DNA of 64,000 bases from Desertivirga brevis (GCF_017355835.1 NZ_JAFEWF010000002.1:503538-567537); one strand, 5' to 3'; numbered from the stretch's first letter, positions 8,362 to 16,822 are shown. Made by a program: numbers and translations. The notes: generated by a model from the letters alone, not told the origin.

Positions 8362-9708
8362 ATGGATAATAAGGAGATCATCAGCTATTTAAAGGAAAAG
8401 GGAATAACTAAGATAAAATTTGCTTTTGCGGATATTGACGGAGTATTGCGTGGCAAGATCATTAATACAAAGAAGTTTCTCAGCGGCTTAGAAAATGGTT
8501 ATGGATTTTGTGACGTTGTTTTTGGTTGGGATAGCAGTGACGAACTCTATGATAAAGTAGACGTGACTGGCTGGCATACTGGCTTTCCAGATAAGCTTTG
8601 TAGGATAGATCTTAATACATTTCGTACAATTCCCTGGGAAAATAATATGCCTTTTTTTATCGCTGATTTCGGTGCAGATCACGCTGCTTGTCCCCGGAGT
8701 TTGCTGAAAAAGGTTATTGCTGATTGTAAAAGTCTTGACTTTCATTCAGAGTTTGCACAGGAGTTTGAATGGTTCAATTTTAGGGAGACACCAAATTCTC
8801 TCTATGAGAAACAATATGTTAACCCAGAACCATTAACTCCTGGGATGTTTGGTTACTCCATACTGAGGCCTTCATTGAACAATAACTTTAATAATGATCT
8901 TTTTGACCAACTTAATGGCTTTGGGGTTGAGCTGGAAGGATTGCATACAGAAACAGGCCCTGGGGTCTACGAAGCTGCTATTATTCATGATGAGACATTA
9001 CGCGCTGCCGATAAAGCAGTACTCCTGAAAACAGCGGTAAAGGAAATCACCTATCGTCACGGAATAATGGCATCTTTTATGGCCAAGTGGAATGCAGAGC
9101 TACCGGGATGCAGTGGTCATGTCCATCAAAGTTTATGGACTAAAGACAAGAAGCAGAACTTATTTTTCGATTCTAATGACGAAAATAAGATGAGTAGCTT
9201 GATGAAGCACTATCTAGCCGGTCAGCTTTACTGCTTGCCTGAAATATTACCCATGTTTGCTCCAACCATTAATAGTTATAAAAGACTTATAGAAGGAGCA
9301 TGGGCACCTACTACGGTTAGTTGGGGTGTTGAAAATAGAACCACAGCAGTAAGGGTAATTAATACGACGGAAGCGTACACTAGATTAGAAATGAGAGTTC
9401 CTGGGGCAGATTCTAATCCTTATTTAGCCATCGCGGCTTCTTTAGCTTCTGGTCTTTACGGTATAAAAAATAAACTTAGTCTCGATCAACCGATCACTCT
9501 TGGAAGCGCCTATTCCAATAAAGAATATTCCCGACTGCCTTCTACTCTTTACGAGGCTTCTGTTAAGATGCAAAACTCAGCTCTGGCACGAGATCTTTTT
9601 GGAAGCCCTTTCGTAGAGCATTTCACGGCATCAAGATTATGGGAGTGGAAGCAATTCAATAAACAGGTGACTGATTGGGAACTGAAGCGTTATTTCGAAA
9701 TAATATAA
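8362..9708 (+). CDS. glutamine synthetase-superfamily ligase (PuuA/GlnT-like, gamma-glutamyl-amine type)
   Basis: A 448-residue GS-fold ligase: beta-grasp N-terminus (FAFADIDGVLRGK near residue 21), then the catalytic domain with EFEWFNF (metal-binding Glu), LEGLHTETGPGVYEAA, GCSGHVHQSLW (ATP region), RLIEGAWAPTTVSWG plus ENRTTAVRV, and RVPGADSNPYL. This motif set is that of gamma-glutamylpolyamine/ethanolamide synthetases (PuuA, GlnT), not of true glutamine synthetase, which the genome has as GSII just upstream. The likely reaction is ATP-driven gamma-glutamylation of an amine. It begins a three-gene unit with a kinase-like and a phosphatase-like gene, and a GGCT-like gene is divergent. The amine substrate is unknown. 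Confidence 0.88.
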   Translation: MDNKEIISYLKEKGITKIKFAFADIDGVLRGKIINTKKFLSGLENGYGFCDVVFGWDSSDELYDKVDVTGWHTGFPDKLCRIDLNTFRTIPWENNMPFFIADFGADHAACPRSLLKKVIADCKSLDFHSEFAQEFEWFNFRETPNSLYEKQYVNPEPLTPGMFGYSILRPSLNNNFNNDLFDQLNGFGVELEGLHTETGPGVYEAAIIHDETLRAADKAVLLKTAVKEITYRHGIMASFMAKWNAELPGCSGHVHQSLWTKDKKQNLFFDSNDENKMSSLMKHYLAGQLYCLPEILPMFAPTINSYKRLIEGAWAPTTVSWGVENRTTAVRVINTTEAYTRLEMRVPGADSNPYLAIAASLASGLYGIKNKLSLDQPITLGSAYSNKEYSRLPSTLYEASVKMQNSALARDLFGSPFVEHFTASRLWEWKQFNKQVTDWELKRYFEII

Positions 9709-9709
9709 T

Positions 9710-9730
9710 ACACACACACACACACACACA
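9710..9730. repeat. (CA)10 dinucleotide microsatellite
   Basis: Twenty-one bases of perfect alternating A and C lie between the ligase stop (9708) and the kinase start (9740). The repeat ends 10 nt before the ATG, just where a ribosome-binding site would lie. Gain or loss of units would alter leader spacing, not the reading frame. Confidence 0.97.
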
Positions 9731-9739
9731 AGAATTAGA

Positions 9740-10777
9740 ATGGATTATTCTCTTATTATAAAGAAAGCCTGGAAGGAGTTCAATCCTTTCAAGATAATTC
9801 AAAAGATTGAAGATATCAGCGCAATGGTGTCTACTAATCACGTTTTTAGGGTTACTTTCGACGACGAGGATATCGTAATTGCAAAGCTATCTTACTTTGG
9901 TAAGTATGAGCATTTTAAAGAAGACCACAGAATAATTCATACCCTGGCTAATAATCTCCTTTACCCATTTGATAACGTTCTTGCAAAATCCCTTTTAAAG
10001 AATAATCGGGTTTATACTTATCGCTACAAAAAAGCTAAGACCGACGCCTGGGTGGTATTCTATAACCCGGTACGTGTACAAGAGCGTTTGCCTCGAAGGT
10101 TAGACGAGTCGCAGATCCGGAAACTCGGGGAACAGATGGGGCGCTTTCATAAAGCTTGTTCTAGTGCCAAGAGTGTACTACCAAAGTCGTCGAAGACATT
10201 AAGGACTGATGTCAATATTTTATTGAAACAGCTAAGTCGGAAAACTCAGCGGCAGTTTGATGAACCTCAAAAGGAGGTATTACGCAGCCACTGCGAGAAA
10301 TTCCTGGTTAACCGTTTAAAGTGTAAGGCCGACGCTTTTGAATCTATTCCCGTCTTTATTGATTGGAACATAGGTAACTTCTCTGTCACGCCTAACTTAA
10401 AGTTGTTTTCGAGGTGGGATTACGACTGGTTCCGTATAAGTACACGCATGATGGACTTCTACTTTTTAAGCAGGGTAGTATCCGATGTTGGCGACAGAAC
10501 TGTATTTAGTTATGTTGTGACTACTCTGATGGAAGACCGTTTTTTAATCTTTCTGGAAGAATATCATAGCGTTAACCCTTTAACGGCAAATGAGGTGCGA
10601 TTTATGAAAGAAGTATACCGGTTTTTCATCCTTAATTATGTGATAAAAGATGGAAAGTATTTCTTTAGTGAACAGTATGCGCAGAAGTTACAGAACGAGG
10701 CATTCGATATTTATCTGCCTTCAGTTGACTCTGACTTTGATGCCCGTAAAATTTTAGACCACCTTAAATTAAAGTAG
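9740..10777 (+). CDS. APH/choline-kinase-superfamily phosphotransferase-like protein
   Basis: A 345-residue protein with the bacterial aminoglycoside-phosphotransferase/homoserine-kinase-like fold. The N-lobe (about residues 1-95) includes NHVFRVTFDDEDIVIAKL, and LGEQMGRFHKAC near 130 matches the conserved GRFH element. The catalytic loop reads FIDWNIGNF near residue 210: the Asp and the downstream Asn are kept, but the usual His two residues before the Asp is Phe. RWDYDW near 230 supplies the metal-binding Asp. It probably phosphorylates a small amino or hydroxyl compound, perhaps the product or precursor of the preceding gamma-glutamyl ligase. It sits 31 bp after that ligase, across a CA repeat, and 26 bp before a HAD phosphatase. 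Confidence 0.78.
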   Translation: MDYSLIIKKAWKEFNPFKIIQKIEDISAMVSTNHVFRVTFDDEDIVIAKLSYFGKYEHFKEDHRIIHTLANNLLYPFDNVLAKSLLKNNRVYTYRYKKAKTDAWVVFYNPVRVQERLPRRLDESQIRKLGEQMGRFHKACSSAKSVLPKSSKTLRTDVNILLKQLSRKTQRQFDEPQKEVLRSHCEKFLVNRLKCKADAFESIPVFIDWNIGNFSVTPNLKLFSRWDYDWFRISTRMMDFYFLSRVVSDVGDRTVFSYVVTTLMEDRFLIFLEEYHSVNPLTANEVRFMKEVYRFFILNYVIKDGKYFFSEQYAQKLQNEAFDIYLPSVDSDFDARKILDHLKLK

Positions 10778-10803
10778 GAGAAATCCTATATCTTTATAAG
10801 TTA

Positions 10804-11658
10804 ATGATACAGTTATCTAATTTTAAATCTGTTATAGATCAATATCAGATTGTCTTCTTCGACGCATATGGGGTTCTTAAAAATTATAACGGGCTTGTTC
10901 CTGGTATAGAGAAAACGTTTGACTATCTCAGAGAAAAGAATAAGGAGTTCTACATTGTAACCAACGACGCTTCACGGAGTCCTCTTCAGCTTGCAGAGTC
11001 ATATCACCGTGTTGGGTTGGATGCGGTAACACAGGAATGTATCATATCGTCTGGGATGCTTGCAAAGGAATATCTTGACCTAAAAGTTCATGAAGGTATT
11101 GTAGCATACTTAGGAACTAGTAATTCCGCACATTATATTGATAGTTCAGGTTTGCATACTTTACCGGTTAGCGCTATAAATGAAAATAATATTGATGATG
11201 TTAGTGCTCTTGTTTTCCTTGATGATGAGGGATACGATTGGTTTAGTGATTTAAATAAAACGGTGAATCTGATCAGGAAGAAACCCATTCCTGTAATTGT
11301 AGCTAATACAGATTTTTCTTACCCAGTTACCCGCAACGAGGTGGCAATTGCAGCTGGCGGAGTAGCAAGTATGATCGAGACAATCGTGGGACGTAAATTT
11401 ATCAGGTTTGGTAAACCCGATAGTCAAATGTTCATGTTTGCTTACGACCTTATTAGGGAACGCTTGCCTATAAGTAAAAAGGATATTGTTATGGTTGGAG
11501 ATACCCTGCATACCGATATTCTTGGTGGAAATAAATTTGGATTTGATACCGTGCTGGTTTTAAGCGGAAACACTCTTTCTGGAGAAGCAGAAACGAAAAT
11601 TAATGCCACAGGTATCATTCCAACCTATATCTGTGAGTCTGCCGTAGTGAACAAGTAG
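10804..11658 (+). CDS. HAD superfamily class IIA (NagD-like) phosphatase
   Basis: A 284-residue HAD hydrolase. Motif I FFDAYGVL (residues 17-24) holds the nucleophilic Asp; the usual second Asp is Tyr, a variation common in class IIA relatives. Motif II is VTNDAS near residue 55, the class IIA cap lies between, and motif IV is GDTLHTDILGG near 230. Such enzymes dephosphorylate small sugar or amino-alcohol phosphates. It is the last gene of the ligase-kinase-phosphatase set, so a phosphorylated intermediate made by the kinase-like protein is a reasonable, unproven substrate. Confidence 0.88.
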   Translation: MIQLSNFKSVIDQYQIVFFDAYGVLKNYNGLVPGIEKTFDYLREKNKEFYIVTNDASRSPLQLAESYHRVGLDAVTQECIISSGMLAKEYLDLKVHEGIVAYLGTSNSAHYIDSSGLHTLPVSAINENNIDDVSALVFLDDEGYDWFSDLNKTVNLIRKKPIPVIVANTDFSYPVTRNEVAIAAGGVASMIETIVGRKFIRFGKPDSQMFMFAYDLIRERLPISKKDIVMVGDTLHTDILGGNKFGFDTVLVLSGNTLSGEAETKINATGIIPTYICESAVVNK

Positions 11659-11749
11659 GGCTTCAGAAATCACCGCCCGAAATCCAGTGTTCACCGACAT
11701 CCTATTATAGTCCGCCTAATTGTAATTGAGCAGCCAGTGAACAGTCTTT

Positions 11750-11788
11750 ACATTTACTGTAATTATTAGTTATGAATACAGTAAATGT
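11750..11788 (+). promoter_or_regulatory. inverted repeat enclosing a start codon
   Basis: Perfect 12-bp arms (11750-11761 and 11777-11788; ACATTTACTGTA and its complement) flank a 15-nt loop that contains the ATG at 11772. In RNA this would place the start codon of the following small ORF in a hairpin loop; in DNA it could be an operator. Confidence 0.6.
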
Positions 11789-11915
11789 TATTATTGCTAT
11801 TACGATGCTAATGCTCGCAATAATCTTAAATCAGGCATTTGAAGATAAGGAATCAGGCAGTAGGAAGTCCTATTTTAAGGAGGCTCTTACTGAATCCGGA
11901 AAAAGCTTAAATTAA
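11772..11915 (+). CDS. possible 47-residue single-pass membrane peptide
   Basis: Short ORF beginning MNTVNVIIAITMLMLAIILN, a convincing membrane segment at residues 4-19, followed by a charged, soluble tail (EDKESGSRKSYFKEALTESGKSLN). It is immediately followed by a strong terminator (11920-11955), and its ATG lies in the loop of a 12-bp hairpin. Small proteins with this hydrophobic-then-charged plan include type I toxin-like peptides and small membrane regulators, but there is no sequence evidence for either. Moderate to low confidence that it is translated. Confidence 0.4.
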   Translation: MNTVNVIIAITMLMLAIILNQAFEDKESGSRKSYFKEALTESGKSLN

Positions 11916-11919
11916 AAAA

Positions 11920-11955
11920 GGGCTTGCTGAACGTTAAGTTCGGCAAGCCCTTTTT
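11920..11955. terminator. bidirectional terminator
   Basis: A 13-bp stem with one wobble (GGGCTTGCTGAAC / GTTCGGCAAGCCC), a GTTAA loop, an A run before and a T run after. It serves the plus-strand unit and the convergent LruC gene, which ends at 11975. Confidence 0.9.
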
Positions 11956-11974
11956 AATTCTTTTTTAGCTGGAA

Positions 11975-14170
11975 TTAAGGAACGAATAAGTTCTCTTTAT
12001 TCCTATAATCACCGGCAGTATTAGAATACCAATCTTTGTATTTAGTACCACCTGATGTAATCCACTCAGGAAGTTTTAAATAGGCAGTAATGATATCTTT
12101 TCCTTCAATTGGGTATGTGAATGACTTGATAGGTACACTAATCGCCCAAGGGTATCCTTCCGCTGTTACATAATACTTATTTTGAGCTGGAGAAGATTTA
12201 TCATCCCCTGTACCGAATAAAGTTAAGTTTGCTAATGATGTAGGCTTTTTGCCTGGAAGGTGAACTTCTGCACCGCGTCCAGCATCTTGGCTCCAGATAA
12301 AAGGATTATATTCACTCAACCCAAAATCTGATAATTTCGTTCCGTCATTTACCTGGAAGCTGAAGCTATACGATACGGATGGCGATTTAGGATCTTCCAA
12401 TCTTGTATTCATATAATACATCTCGTTATGCATATCATTAAACAAGATGATTACAGCTTTTGATTGTCCGGCTTCGAGGGTAGCTCCAGTAACGTTGCTA
12501 ACAGCAGTTCTATTGATTGGAAATTCAATTCCAAATCCGTTATGGAAAATTCCTCCTCTTGCAGTAAGCATATAATTTCCATCCACCTGTACTACTGCAT
12601 TCGACGCGTTGCTGATAATTTTTAATTGATAAGACATCACTACGTCGTTAAGATCATAATCGCCCTTAATAGGCCACATATCTTCAAACGTAACTGTTGC
12701 CCCCGCATCCGCTCCACCAAGAATTGCATAGTTGATAAATGCTTTTGAAGCATCGGTTGGATAGTCATCTAAAGCATCAGGAACACCGTCACCGTCAGTA
12801 TCCATAATTACTGGAGTTCCATTACCTTCAGGATTGCAACTTGAAATCGGGATAAGTAATCCGCAAGCCAATGTAGCTCCACCATTAATAGTTCCAAGGT
12901 TTTTTTCAAGACCATTAGCATCGCAATACTGAAGCGCACCGGTAATAGTACCAGCTCCTGTAAGCTCAGTTTCATTCGTTACTTTAACTAGGGATGTATT
13001 ATTGTATCCTTTGATTGTTCCGTTGATTTTGATGTCTTTTGTTGTTAATTGGGCTCCGTTATACTGTCCAAGTTCTGAAGTTCCATTAATAAAAGTTTTA
13101 GAATCCACGCGGATATAACCATAGTTTTTCATCGTAGTGCTATGATCATATTCGTTTGTTACCCATAACTTACAGTAGTTGAAGAATGTGGCATGGTTGA
13201 AAACCCGGAAGTCAGTGGTTTTGATGGAGCCATTATTGTAAAAAAGACTATTTGAACCAACGTCCATTAAACCGTTTACAGTTATGGTTCCATTATTTGT
13301 ATGAACAGTTTGAGGACTGGTTTGAGTCTCAGTGCTGTACTCCCCAATTACATTAATTATTCCATTGTTAGTTAAAACGCCGGCAAGATTAATTCCACCA
13401 TCGAAGGTGATAGTGCCATAATTCTCCAGCGTATTGTTGTTTTGGTTGAAATTAGTTGCTTTATTGTTCTTATCATCAAATGTCACTATCGATCCATCGG
13501 TAACAACTATTTTCATCGGATCGTTGATCTTATTGTCGTCAAGATCTGCGATTGTAAGATTTGTTCCACATAGCCTTAATGTACCTCCACCATTTGTAAA
13601 AGAAACATCAAGGGTCTTATTTGATCCGCTTACACAAACTGTCTTACCTCCAGAAATAGTAACAGTTTGATTGTTAGAGCTCAGGGAGACAGATTGGGTA
13701 CAACCTGATGTGCAATTAGGGCTGGTAGCCAGAACTTTATTGCTCGACTTAGCAGAACTAACAGTTACAGCACTTTGCGCAAAGCTTACATTTACCTCTG
13801 CTTTATTCAGAGTTACTTTTTCTGTAGTGTTGGAATTGTCTGGAGCTGTTCTTATAATATAAGCCTCGGTAACTGTATTAGGAAGATAAGCAGTTGTTTC
13901 GAACGATTTTCCAACACCTGCAGAACCTTTCGCAATAAGTTTGCTATCGGGCCCGTAAATAGCAACTACACTTAATAAATTGCCAAAGCTATTGTCTGTA
14001 ATATTTACCTTAAATGTTACATTTCTGGATGATTCCCAGGTAAATCCTTCAGGTACTTTAACATCAGATAGTTTTTTCGCAGAAAGCGATCTTTCAATAT
14101 CCGATTCCTTATTACAGGCATTAAAAACAAACGATGCGAGCACCGTCGTAAATAGTAAATATTTTCTCAT
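11975..14170 (-). CDS. LruC-domain lipoprotein with beta-helix-like repeats
   Basis: A 731-residue envelope protein. The signal peptide ends in a lipobox (FVFNAC), so Cys19 is probably lipidated. Residues ~135-440 carry many NxGxI/NNGxI rungs (LENYGTITFDGG, HTNNGTITVNG, MKNYGYIRVDS), the look of a right-handed parallel beta-helix. DTDGDGVPDALDDYP near 460 is a calcium-binding thrombospondin-3-like motif. The last ~250 residues form the LruC domain, with the typical FEDMWPIKGDYDLNDVVMSY. LruC proteins are surface or periplasmic proteins of Bacteroidota and proteobacteria with no firm function. It is monocistronic, ending at a bidirectional terminator. Confidence 0.88.
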   Translation of the reverse strand: MRKYLLFTTVLASFVFNACNKESDIERSLSAKKLSDVKVPEGFTWESSRNVTFKVNITDNSFGNLLSVVAIYGPDSKLIAKGSAGVGKSFETTAYLPNTVTEAYIIRTAPDNSNTTEKVTLNKAEVNVSFAQSAVTVSSAKSSNKVLATSPNCTSGCTQSVSLSSNNQTVTISGGKTVCVSGSNKTLDVSFTNGGGTLRLCGTNLTIADLDDNKINDPMKIVVTDGSIVTFDDKNNKATNFNQNNNTLENYGTITFDGGINLAGVLTNNGIINVIGEYSTETQTSPQTVHTNNGTITVNGLMDVGSNSLFYNNGSIKTTDFRVFNHATFFNYCKLWVTNEYDHSTTMKNYGYIRVDSKTFINGTSELGQYNGAQLTTKDIKINGTIKGYNNTSLVKVTNETELTGAGTITGALQYCDANGLEKNLGTINGGATLACGLLIPISSCNPEGNGTPVIMDTDGDGVPDALDDYPTDASKAFINYAILGGADAGATVTFEDMWPIKGDYDLNDVVMSYQLKIISNASNAVVQVDGNYMLTARGGIFHNGFGIEFPINRTAVSNVTGATLEAGQSKAVIILFNDMHNEMYYMNTRLEDPKSPSVSYSFSFQVNDGTKLSDFGLSEYNPFIWSQDAGRGAEVHLPGKKPTSLANLTLFGTGDDKSSPAQNKYYVTAEGYPWAISVPIKSFTYPIEGKDIITAYLKLPEWITSGGTKYKDWYSNTAGDYRNKENLFVP

Positions 14171-14400
14171 ACTGTCCCTTTTCTAGAAGTGTTAAGTCCT
14201 TTGTATTTTCAACATATGTGCCAATGTTTAAAATACGCTTGTATTGTACGTAAAGGCGTCTTAATAGGTTTTACTTTCCTTCCAGCCACTGTAGCTCTCG
14301 CAATTCGGCCGAATTTCTGGGGATGTATTTCTACATCCCTACACAATGGAATTACATGTACAATCTATTTAAAAGATTTAAAGACGATATATTTGCTTTC

Positions 14401-15231
14401 ATGATACAATCTCGATTCATACTGACTTTTTCCTTTATTGTCAGCTTTTTTATAGCCAATGTATACGGCGCAGAGGTCGACACTGTAAATACCTATAGTG
14501 CAGCTATGAAAAAGAATATTAAGGCAGTAGTAATAACTCCGGCAGACTATAAGGAATCAACTACACCTTATCCTGTTGTATACTTGCTGCATGGATACGG
14601 AGGGCGTTACTCTAGTTTTGTGAATGCAATCCCAGCAATTAAAAATTATTCTGACGTATTCAAGGTTATTCTCGTTTGCCCTGATAGTAATATTGGAAGC
14701 TGGTATTTCGATAGTCCTGTGGATAATGCATGGAAGTATGAAACTTATACATCCGGAGAACTAGTAAGTTGGATTGATAGTCATTATAAAACCATCAAAG
14801 ATAGAAAGGGCAGAGGAGTAACGGGATTTAGCATGGGAGGACATGGAGCTTTGTATCTCTCGTTTAAGCATCAGGATGTTTATGGTGTAGCAGGAAGCAT
14901 GAGTGGGGGCGTGGATTTTAGACCATTTCCAAGAAACTGGGAGATAGCAAAACGTTTAGGAACTTATTCGGAATTCCAGGAAAGATGGGATCAAAACACA
15001 GTTATTAATATGGTTAACTTATTAAAGCCAGGAGGTCTGGACCTGATTATAGATTGTGGCACTGAGGATTTCTTCTTTCAGGTAAATAATAATTTCCACC
15101 AGAAACTGCTCGAACAGAAGATTCCCCATGATTACATAGTAAGGCCCGGAGGGCACAATTGGCAGTACTGGGATAACGCAATCCTTTACCAACTGCTATT
15201 TATGAGTAAATATTTTAATAGATACAAGTAA
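14401..15231 (+). CDS. secreted alpha/beta-hydrolase esterase (esterase D/feruloyl-esterase family)
   Basis: The frame is open from 14323, but the ATG at 14401 gives a clean signal peptide (MIQSRFILTFSFIVSFFIAN, then VYGAEV) and is preferred; residue numbers use it. The mature protein matches the putative-esterase (PF00756-type) family: LLHGYGGR near residue 65 for the oxyanion hole, the nucleophile elbow GFSMGGHG near 145, a charge-relay Asp in DCGTEDFF, and the catalytic His in GGHNWQYW near the C-terminus. Members hydrolyse feruloyl, acetyl or S-formylglutathione esters; a periplasmic location suggests carbohydrate ester substrates. It is divergent from the LruC gene. Confidence 0.9.
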   Translation: MIQSRFILTFSFIVSFFIANVYGAEVDTVNTYSAAMKKNIKAVVITPADYKESTTPYPVVYLLHGYGGRYSSFVNAIPAIKNYSDVFKVILVCPDSNIGSWYFDSPVDNAWKYETYTSGELVSWIDSHYKTIKDRKGRGVTGFSMGGHGALYLSFKHQDVYGVAGSMSGGVDFRPFPRNWEIAKRLGTYSEFQERWDQNTVINMVNLLKPGGLDLIIDCGTEDFFFQVNNNFHQKLLEQKIPHDYIVRPGGHNWQYWDNAILYQLLFMSKYFNRYK

Positions 15232-15238
15232 AGAACAA

Positions 15239-15261
15239 GCAATATCAGCTAAAGATATTGC
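15239..15261. terminator. hairpin between convergent genes
   Basis: A perfect 8-bp stem GCAATATC / GATATTGC with a 7-nt loop, 7 bp after the esterase stop. There is no T run, so termination is only probable. Confidence 0.4.
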
Positions 15262-15279
15262 CTGTACTGTTCCCCCGGG

Positions 15280-15594
15280 TTAGTAAGCCTCAGTAGGCAT
15301 TGCTGACTGGGGTACATGAACAGAGCTATCGAGCTCGTTCTCAAGTTTTTCTTTTACGGCGCAATATCCAGTAACTCCACGGTATAGTAGCGATCCTCCA
15401 ATACCTAGTTCTGCTATTGCAAGCCATGGATGAGAGAAAACGTTAGTTAAGCCTTTTAAAGCCAGAAAAGCTCCTGCACCCAGGGAAACCAAACGTTCTG
15501 ATTTCTCAACATTGGCGCTAGGGTTTTGCTGCAAAACATTTTTGTTTAATGTTTCAGATACCTTGTTAATCATCGAATTGTTCATGTTCTTCAA
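15280..15594 (-). CDS. DUF2892/YgaP-like membrane protein
   Basis: 104 residues. After a ~30-residue polar N-terminus come two hydrophobic segments (LVSLGAGAFLALKGLT and AELGIGGSLLYRGVTGYC), the pattern of the inner-membrane DUF2892 family, including the conserved ERLxSLGxGA start and LLYRGxTGYC end. The C-terminal ~25 residues are polar. Function is unknown; relatives are often linked to stress or envelope genes. It is monocistronic and convergent with the esterase. Confidence 0.75.
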   Translation of the reverse strand: MKNMNNSMINKVSETLNKNVLQQNPSANVEKSERLVSLGAGAFLALKGLTNVFSHPWLAIAELGIGGSLLYRGVTGYCAVKEKLENELDSSVHVPQSAMPTEAY

Positions 15595-15702
15595 TTAGTT
15601 TTTGTTTTTAAAAGGTTGAGGCTAATTCAAATTTCTGAAAAAGGGTCAGCCTCATTTAGATCTAAATATTTAACCAACTGTTACTGATACTGTTTAACGT
15701 AA

Positions 15703-15732
15703 TTTGATTTTGTAGAGGCTTTCATATATTTC
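15703..15732 (+). promoter_or_regulatory. possible promoter for the 15812 hydrolase
   Basis: TTTG at 15703-15706 and TAtaTTTC at 15725-15732, 18 bp apart, resemble the Bacteroidota -33/-7 pair with one mismatch. The gene starts 80 bp further on. Confidence 0.35.
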
Positions 15733-15811
15733 ATTTTTCACTCGTGCCGACTGATTATAACCTTGTATTTTTAGGTAATTAAAATCCCCCGCATGTTATA
15801 AATATCACGGT

Positions 15812-16822
15812 ATGTTAAAATTTAAAAAACAGTCTTTGTCGTTGTTGATGGTCCTAACCTTACTAGTTTCGCTTGTAGATAAGGCAATGTCCCAAAAAGT
15901 TACTGTGCCAAAAGATACTTCCTTTGCTTTATACAGTACTTATGTTAAAACCAAAAAGGCGTATCCGAATATTCAAATGGTATCCGAGGCGATGCCTAAA
16001 AAGGTTAAAGCTAAAAAAGATATAGCGTACTGTGTTGTTAATAGTTCCAGGAGTCTTTCTTTGGATGTATTTCATCCTTCCAGGAAAGTTAAAAAGGGTT
16101 ATCCTGCAGTTATATTGATTCACGGCGGTGGTTGGAGGTCAGGAGACCGCTCTCAAAATGTTCCCTTAGCCCAACAGCTTGCAAAAAATGGTTACGTGGC
16201 TGTAAATGTGGAGTACCGGTTATCCACCGAAGCTCTTTATCCCGCAGCAGTACAGGATGTAAAGGCAGCTATTCGTTGGACAAGGGCAAATGCTAATTCG
16301 TATAGGATTGATACCTCCAAAATTGCTGTTCTTGGTTTCTCAGCGGGAGGTCAGTTAGCAAGCTTGATAGGAACCACTAATGGAATGAAGAAGTTTGATG
16401 AAGGCAATACCTGTAATTCTACTTACTCAAGTAAGGTTCAGGCAATCGTCGATCTCGACGGGACTCTGGCCTTTATACATCCCGAATCAGGCGAGGGTGA
16501 CGACAGTAAAGGTAAGTCGGCAGCAACATTATGGTTTGGTGTACCCAAAGCAGAAAATCCTGCATTATGGCATGAAGCCGGGGCTTTGAATCACGTTAGT
16601 CCTCAAACTCCGCCTATATTATTTATCAATAGCTCTGTTGCAAGGATGCATGCCGGCAGAACAGATATGATCGGAAAGCTGAATCAGTATAACATTTATT
16701 CGGAGGTGCAAAGCTTTCCCGAAGCTCCTCACGTTTTTCCTTTATTCCATCCATGGTTCAATGATACTGTAAAATACACGGTGAATTTTCTGGATAAAGT
16801 GTTGAAAGGATCTTCAAATTAA
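15812..16822 (+). CDS. secreted alpha/beta hydrolase (BD-FAE/carboxylesterase-like)
   Basis: 336 residues with an N-terminal signal peptide (LLMVLTLLVSLVDKAMSQ). The hydrolase core has HGGGWRSGD (oxyanion hole, near residue 103), the nucleophile elbow GFSAGGQLAS near 175, and a late APHVFPLFHPWF containing the probable catalytic His. The HGGGW plus DVKAAIRW pattern matches bifunctional feruloyl/acetyl-xylan esterases and related lipases. It probably removes ester groups from plant or exopolysaccharide material in the periplasm. It ends 58 bp before the Anbu gene, so read-through is possible, but no functional link is evident. Confidence 0.87.
   Translation: MLKFKKQSLSLLMVLTLLVSLVDKAMSQKVTVPKDTSFALYSTYVKTKKAYPNIQMVSEAMPKKVKAKKDIAYCVVNSSRSLSLDVFHPSRKVKKGYPAVILIHGGGWRSGDRSQNVPLAQQLAKNGYVAVNVEYRLSTEALYPAAVQDVKAAIRWTRANANSYRIDTSKIAVLGFSAGGQLASLIGTTNGMKKFDEGNTCNSTYSSKVQAIVDLDGTLAFIHPESGEGDDSKGKSAATLWFGVPKAENPALWHEAGALNHVSPQTPPILFINSSVARMHAGRTDMIGKLNQYNIYSEVQSFPEAPHVFPLFHPWFNDTVKYTVNFLDKVLKGSSN

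Noticed and set aside
9656..9841. Minus-strand ORF with Cys-Val repeats across the CA repeat
   Set aside because: The CVCVC stretch is just the translation of the microsatellite, and the frame lies over the ends of two good plus-strand genes.
14189..14404. 71-codon plus-strand ORF before the esterase
   Set aside because: It has poor protein-like composition, overlaps the esterase start, and is more likely the divergent control region.
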